From an uncultured Clostridia bacterium (lineage in GTDB: Bacteria; Bacillota; Clostridia; Oscillospirales; Acutalibacteraceae): a stretch of DNA of 64,000 bases. Shown piece by piece: positions 59,638 through 64,000 of the stretch. Location of the stretch: the NCBI GenBank assembly GCA_947166625.1, contig CAMVEX010000015.1, positions 1 to 64,000 of the forward strand, written 5' to 3'. The notes under the pieces were generated by a model. It searched no databases and had not been told where the DNA came from. It saw only the letters and a list, made by a program, of their open reading frames with translations. The translations under genes were made by a program, and so were the position numbers. Numbering within the stretch: the first letter of the stretch is position 1; every line of letters starts with the position of its first letter.

Positions 59638-62600
59638 TGCCGTTTACTCATTTGCATGTACATTCAGAATACAGTCTGCTTGACGGCGCTTGCAGAATCG
59701 GGCCTTTGCTTGACAAGGTGAAAAGCATGGGTCAGACTTCTTGTGCCATAACCGATCACGGTGTAATGTACGGCGCGGTTGTTTTTTATAATGAAGCAGT
59801 TAAAAGAGGTATTAAACCGATAATCGGTTGCGAAGTATATGTAGCACCAAGAAGACTTTCTGATAAGGTCCACGGTATCGATAATGAAAGATTTCACTTG
59901 ATTTTGCTTTGCAAGAATGAAACGGGATATAAAAATCTCATTAAGCTCGTTTCGGAAAGCTGGATCCACGGATTTTATGTTAAACCGAGAATCGATAAAG
60001 AAATTCTTTCAAAATATTCCGAAGGTCTTGTTTGTCTTTCGGGATGTTTATTCGGAGAGGTTTCTCAGCTGCTGCTTGATGATAAGTATGATGAAGCTAA
60101 AGAAACCGCCTTGCTTTATAAATCCTTTTTCGCAGACGGTGATTATTATCTTGAGATCCAAAATCACGGTCTTCGCGATCAGATCAAAGTGAATTCATAT
60201 CTTCTGAAGCTTTCCGAGGAAACAGGGATTCCGCTTGTCGCGACAAATGACGCTCATTACATCAATAAAGAAGACAGCATTGTTCAGCAGGTTTTGATTT
60301 GTCTCGGCACTAACCATATTCTCGGTGAAGAAACCGGCATTAACTTTGAAACCGATGAATTTTATATTAAATCCGAGCAGGAAATGCTCGAGAAATTTTC
60401 ATTTTGTCCTCAGGCGGTCTATAACACAGACGCCATTGCAGAAAAATGTAATTTTGAATTTGAATTCGGAAATACAAAGCTCCCTCATTTTGAGGTGCCT
60501 GACGGCTATGACCATATTGAGTGGTTTAATAGATTATGCCGTGAGGGATTTATCGAAAAATACGGAAATAACGCTCCCGCTGATTATAAGGAGCGGCTTG
60601 AATATGAATTGAATATAATAAACACAATGGGCTATACGGATTATTATCTGATAGTTCGTGATTTTATAAGCTTTGCCAAAAGCAAAGGAATACCTGTCGG
60701 CCCCGGCAGAGGTTCGGGAGCCGCAAGCATCTGCGCCTACTGTATAGGCATAACCGGAATTGATCCTATCAAGTATAATCTGCTTTTTGAAAGGTTTTTG
60801 AACCCCGAAAGAGTAAGTATGCCGGATTTTGATATTGATTTTTGTTATGAAAGACGGCAGGAAGTCATTGATTATGTTATCGGGAAATACGGCTCCGATC
60901 ATGTGGCTCAGATCGTTACTTTCGGTACTCTTGCGGCGAGGCAGGCGATAAGAGATGTCGGCAGAGTTAAAGGCGCCGCCTATGCGGTGGCAGATAAAAT
61001 TGCCAAGCTTATTCCATTTGAGCTTGATATTACCATTTCATCCGCTCTTGAAAAATCAATCGAACTCAAAAATTTATATGATAACGATATTCTTTCACGG
61101 GAAATAATAGATTTGGCCATGAAGGTTGAGGGAATGCCGAGGCACGCCTCAACTCACGCCGCCGGTATAGTTATAACCGCAGATACCGTTGACAGCTATG
61201 TTCCGCTCGCGCTTAATGATGATAACACGGTTACTCAGTTCACAATGAAAGGTCTCGAAAATCTGGGGCTTCTCAAAATGGATTTCCTCGGGCTCAGGAC
61301 CTTGACCGTAATTAAAGATACGATTGATTCCGCAGCGGTTAAGGTGCCCGGTTTCGGCTATGACAGCATTGATTATGAAGACGCCGAAACATATAAAATG
61401 TTTTCTCAGGGTAATACTCAGGGCGTATTTCAATTTGAATCCGAAGGTATGAAAAGAGTGTTGACAAGGCTTAAGCCCGAAAGGCTTGAGGATTTGATCG
61501 CCGTTATCGCTCTCTACAGACCCGGTCCGATGAAATACATTGACACCTATATTGAAAACAGGCAAAAGAAATCGGATATAAAATATGATATACCCGCTCT
61601 TAAACCTATTCTTGACGTTACTTACGGCTGTATGGTTTATCAGGAGCAGGTCATGCAGATATGCCGCGAAGTAGCCGGCTATTCATACGGCAGAGCCGAT
61701 ATTGTAAGACGCGCCATGTCAAAAAAACAGCACGATGTGATGCTGCGTGAGCGCGATTCATTTATCAGCGGGGCTTTGAACAGGGGAGTGGATAAAAAAT
61801 CCGCCGATAAGCTTTTTGACGATATGGTTTCATTTGCGAGCTACGCTTTCAATAAGGCGCATGCCGCCGCCTATGCTCATGTTTCGTTTCAGACGGCTTA
61901 TCTCAAATGTCATTTTCCGAAAGAATATTTTGCCGCTCTTATGACCAGTTTTATTGACAGACCCGACAAAGTTTCTGAATACATATCTGTATGCGCTAAA
62001 ATGAATATTAGAATTCTGCCGCCTCATGTGAATATGAGCTCCGATTCTTTTACTGCCGATAATGAAGGTATAGTATTCTGTCTTTCTGCCGTAAAAAATG
62101 TCGGCAGGGGATTCATAACAAAAATGATAAATGAGCGTCGTATGAACGGTAAATTCAGATCTCTTTATGATTTTTGCAGCCGAATGAGCGGCAAGGAGTT
62201 TAATAAGAGAGCCTGCGAAAGCCTCATTAAATGCGGAGCTTTTGACGGCCTCGGCGCAAACAGGAGGCAGATGATAGATTCCGTTGAGGAAATTATCAGG
62301 AGCGTTGAAAGCAGAAGAAACAGTAATATTGACGGGCAGATAGCCTTCGGCGATCTCGATAATGATTCGTCAAATAACGAATCCGATTATGTTTATTCTC
62401 CTGCCGAAGAATACAGTGACGACGAGCTTCTGAGAATGGAGAAAGAGGTTACGGGCATTTATATTTCGGGTAACCCGATGGATAAATATTCGGATATATC
62501 GGCTTATCTTAAATGCGATTCGCTCTCTTCTGTTTACGGCGAGAAATCAGCAGGCAAGGATAATCAGAATATCACTTTGCTTGTGAGAATTACCGATGTG

Positions 62601-63080
62601 ATAAATAAAACATCCAAAAGCAATAAAACCATGGCCTTTCTAAATATTGAGGATTCTTCATCACAGGCCCGGGCAGTAGTATTCTCTTCGGATTATATTA
62701 AATACAGACATCTGCTGACAGTCGGTAATGTTGTCGTAATACACGGCAGGATCAGCGTTGACGATGATTCATCCGTCAGCATCATTACCGCAGGCATAGA
62801 GCCTCTGCCTGATATAAAAAATATCGATAATGAAAAGAAAGATTCTTCTCAATCAAATCATAAGAAAAAAGGCTTGTTCCTTCGATTTGATTCGGATAAT
62901 TCTCCGCAAATCGGGGTCTGCAAAAATCTGATTTCGATTTTTGACGGCGCCTGTCCTGTATATTTCTATTATTGCAGCAGTAAGAAGTATTATAAAATCG
63001 CAAATGCCGATGTAAATGATGTATTATTGAGAGAGCTCAAAAAAATTCTCGGCGATGATAATGTAATTTTCAATCAATAG
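59637..63080 (+). CDS. dnaE: DNA polymerase III subunit alpha
   Basis: 1147 residues. N-terminal PHP domain THLHVHSEYSLLDGACRI; the polymerase palm has GPGRGSGAASICAYCIG and PDFDIDFCYERR, with the catalytic Asp residues. Later come fingers, a tandem HhH region and an OB-fold (about 990-1070). The C-terminal tail of about 70 residues is divergent and short. In Firmicutes with PolC, DnaE extends primers in lagging-strand synthesis. The start codon overlaps the whiA stop codon by one base. Confidence 0.96.
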   Translation: MPFTHLHVHSEYSLLDGACRIGPLLDKVKSMGQTSCAITDHGVMYGAVVFYNEAVKRGIKPIIGCEVYVAPRRLSDKVHGIDNERFHLILLCKNETGYKNLIKLVSESWIHGFYVKPRIDKEILSKYSEGLVCLSGCLFGEVSQLLLDDKYDEAKETALLYKSFFADGDYYLEIQNHGLRDQIKVNSYLLKLSEETGIPLVATNDAHYINKEDSIVQQVLICLGTNHILGEETGINFETDEFYIKSEQEMLEKFSFCPQAVYNTDAIAEKCNFEFEFGNTKLPHFEVPDGYDHIEWFNRLCREGFIEKYGNNAPADYKERLEYELNIINTMGYTDYYLIVRDFISFAKSKGIPVGPGRGSGAASICAYCIGITGIDPIKYNLLFERFLNPERVSMPDFDIDFCYERRQEVIDYVIGKYGSDHVAQIVTFGTLAARQAIRDVGRVKGAAYAVADKIAKLIPFELDITISSALEKSIELKNLYDNDILSREIIDLAMKVEGMPRHASTHAAGIVITADTVDSYVPLALNDDNTVTQFTMKGLENLGLLKMDFLGLRTLTVIKDTIDSAAVKVPGFGYDSIDYEDAETYKMFSQGNTQGVFQFESEGMKRVLTRLKPERLEDLIAVIALYRPGPMKYIDTYIENRQKKSDIKYDIPALKPILDVTYGCMVYQEQVMQICREVAGYSYGRADIVRRAMSKKQHDVMLRERDSFISGALNRGVDKKSADKLFDDMVSFASYAFNKAHAAAYAHVSFQTAYLKCHFPKEYFAALMTSFIDRPDKVSEYISVCAKMNIRILPPHVNMSSDSFTADNEGIVFCLSAVKNVGRGFITKMINERRMNGKFRSLYDFCSRMSGKEFNKRACESLIKCGAFDGLGANRRQMIDSVEEIIRSVESRRNSNIDGQIAFGDLDNDSSNNESDYVYSPAEEYSDDELLRMEKEVTGIYISGNPMDKYSDISAYLKCDSLSSVYGEKSAGKDNQNITLLVRITDVINKTSKSNKTMAFLNIEDSSSQARAVVFSSDYIKYRHLLTVGNVVVIHGRISVDDDSSVSIITAGIEPLPDIKNIDNEKKDSSQSNHKKKGLFLRFDSDNSPQIGVCKNLISIFDGACPVYFYYCSSKKYYKIANADVNDVLLRELKKILGDDNVIFNQ

Positions 63081-63090
63081 GTTGATATCC

Positions 63091-63119
63091 TTGACATTTT
63101 ATATTAAAAAGTGTAATAT
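63091..63119 (+). promoter_or_regulatory. Promoter of pfkA
   Basis: TTGACA (63091-63096), 17-bp spacer, TAATAT (63114-63119), about 30 bp before the pfkA start. Confidence 0.8.
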
Positions 63120-63150
63120 ATTCTGGATTTGTAAGTAAGGAGATTTAGCG

Positions 63151-64000
63151 ATGAAAACTATAGCTGTTTTAACAAGCGGAGGAGACGCCCCCGGAATGAA
63201 TGCCGCGATAAGAGCCGTTGTAAGAGCCGGCTGTGAAAGCGGAATGAAGGTTTACGGTATCAATAACGGATATCAGGGCCTTATTGATGATGATCTGAGA
63301 GAATTAAATATCAGAAGCGTTTCCGATATAATCCACAGAGGCGGTACCATGCTTCATACCGCAAGATGCCTCGCCTTCAAAAAAGAGGAAGGAATGCAGA
63401 CGGCGATAGAAACCTGCAATAAATACGGCATCGAGGGTATAGTTGTTATCGGCGGCGACGGCTCATTCAGAGGAGCAAGAGACCTTTCTTTAAGAGGGAT
63501 CCCGTGTATCGGAATTCCCGGCACAATAGATAATGATATAGTCTGCTCCGATTATACGATCGGTTATGATACCTGCCTTAATACCATTATGCAGATGGTT
63601 GACAGGGTCAGAGACACCGTTGAATCTCACAGCAGATGTATGGTCGTTGAGGTTATGGGCAACAGATGCGGCGACCTCACCTTGAATTCAGGTATCGCAG
63701 TAGGTGCGACCGCCATTGTTATCCCCGAAATCAGCTCCGATGTTGAGCAGCATGTTATTGACAGAATCCGACGCACGATGAAAACCGGAAAGCGGCATTT
63801 TATAATTATGGTTGCCGAAGGAATAGGCGGCGTCAGTGAACTTGCGAGAAAGATTCAGGATGAATGCGGAGTTGAAAGCCGCGCGCTTGTTCTCGGTCAC
63901 GTTCAGAGAGGCGGTTCGCCCAGCGCGAGAGACAGAGTTGTTGCGAGCCTTATGGGATATGAGGCTGTTCAGCTTCTTATGAAGGGCGAGAGCAACAAGG
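63151..64000 (+). CDS. pfkA: ATP-dependent 6-phosphofructokinase, cut by window end
   Basis: 283 residues visible of about 320. Begins MKTIAVLTSGGDAPGMNAAI (ATP site) and has IVVIGGDGSFRGA, the catalytic GTIDNDI-x-x-x-D segment, VEVMGNRCGDL and VLGHVQRGGSPSARD. The Gly after GGDG marks the ATP-dependent type. It commits fructose 6-phosphate to glycolysis. The ATG follows TAAGGAGATTTAGCG. The 3' end lies beyond position 64000. Confidence 0.96.
   Translation, partial: MKTIAVLTSGGDAPGMNAAIRAVVRAGCESGMKVYGINNGYQGLIDDDLRELNIRSVSDIIHRGGTMLHTARCLAFKKEEGMQTAIETCNKYGIEGIVVIGGDGSFRGARDLSLRGIPCIGIPGTIDNDIVCSDYTIGYDTCLNTIMQMVDRVRDTVESHSRCMVVEVMGNRCGDLTLNSGIAVGATAIVIPEISSDVEQHVIDRIRRTMKTGKRHFIIMVAEGIGGVSELARKIQDECGVESRALVLGHVQRGGSPSARDRVVASLMGYEAVQLLMKGESNK

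Noticed and set aside
1-64000. CRISPR array
   Set aside because: No regularly spaced repeat-spacer series is present and no cas genes were seen; the repeats found are short end repeats of the mobile element.

Overview
The window looks like a chromosome segment from an uncultured or gut-type Clostridia species (Oscillospiraceae/Ruminococcaceae-like). The basis is canonical low-GC Gram-positive gene orders (rnjA-gdpP-rplI-dnaB-tilS-hpt-ftsH; rqcH-nif3-trmK; hprK-glcK-murB-whiA-dnaE-pfkA), AGGAGG-type ribosome binding sites, sigma-A promoters with 17-bp spacers, an FMN riboswitch in front of a RibU transporter, InlB-type repeat surface proteins, and clostridial mobilizable-element genes.

Region 1 (about 418-19834) is an integrative and mobilizable element (IME) of about 19.4 kb in the 3' end of a tRNA-Pro(CGG) gene. 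A perfect 46-bp direct repeat of the tRNA 3' half marks both ends (418-463 and 19789-19834), and TTATCCG-type integrase arm repeats lie just inside each end. From left to right it carries a tyrosine integrase with an abnormal active site, a divergent three-domain sigma-like factor, a zinc-ribbon protein and a LexA-like repressor. Next comes a 6.6-kb cargo for a sulfated carbohydrate: AraC regulator, GPH-type symporter, cytoplasmic sulfatase, radical-SAM sulfatase activase and TauE/SafE anion permease. Then follow two small proteins, an Eco47II/Sau96I-type restriction-modification pair, and a transfer/replication module (DUF3847-like protein, MobA/MobL relaxase, primase-helicase, excisionase-like protein). 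No type IV secretion or coupling-protein gene is present, so transfer would need a helper. The element is a mosaic: it holds a stray tRNA-Thr(CGT) 3' fragment, a 27-bp direct repeat flanking the cargo, and three copies of a 52-bp noncoding repeat, at least one of which still carries a trace of a lexA 3' end.

Region 2 (about 19.9-27.6 kb) is host chromosome: manA, a lipoprotein cyclophilin, a SecB-like protein, a neutral ceramidase-like enzyme, a large InlB-repeat surface protein and a secreted GH5 glycosidase. Region 3 (27.6-37.2 kb) is the RNase J to FtsH housekeeping operon. Region 4 (37.3-42.1 kb) holds a PHP phosphatase, a secreted protein of unknown function and a condensation-fold/membrane protein pair on the minus strand. 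Region 5 (42.3-51.8 kb) has htpG, a minus-strand operon pyridoxal kinase-thyA-folA-guaB-panE, a second (secreted) ceramidase-like enzyme and a riboflavin transporter under an FMN riboswitch. Region 6 (51.9-64 kb) has tRNA-Leu(TAG), the rqcH operon, a free-standing structured noncoding RNA with its own promoter and terminator, and the hprK-to-pfkA gene series, cut by the window end inside pfkA.

Two observations deserve most attention. First, the IME regulatory block (sigma-like factor, zinc-ribbon protein, LexA-like repressor, recurring 52-bp repeat) may be an undescribed control circuit. Second, 29 bases inside the ROK glucokinase gene are identical to the reverse complement of the Illumina P5 adapter and are followed by six A residues. 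They replace the kinase phosphate-binding motif, so this is very probably an assembly artefact rather than biology.
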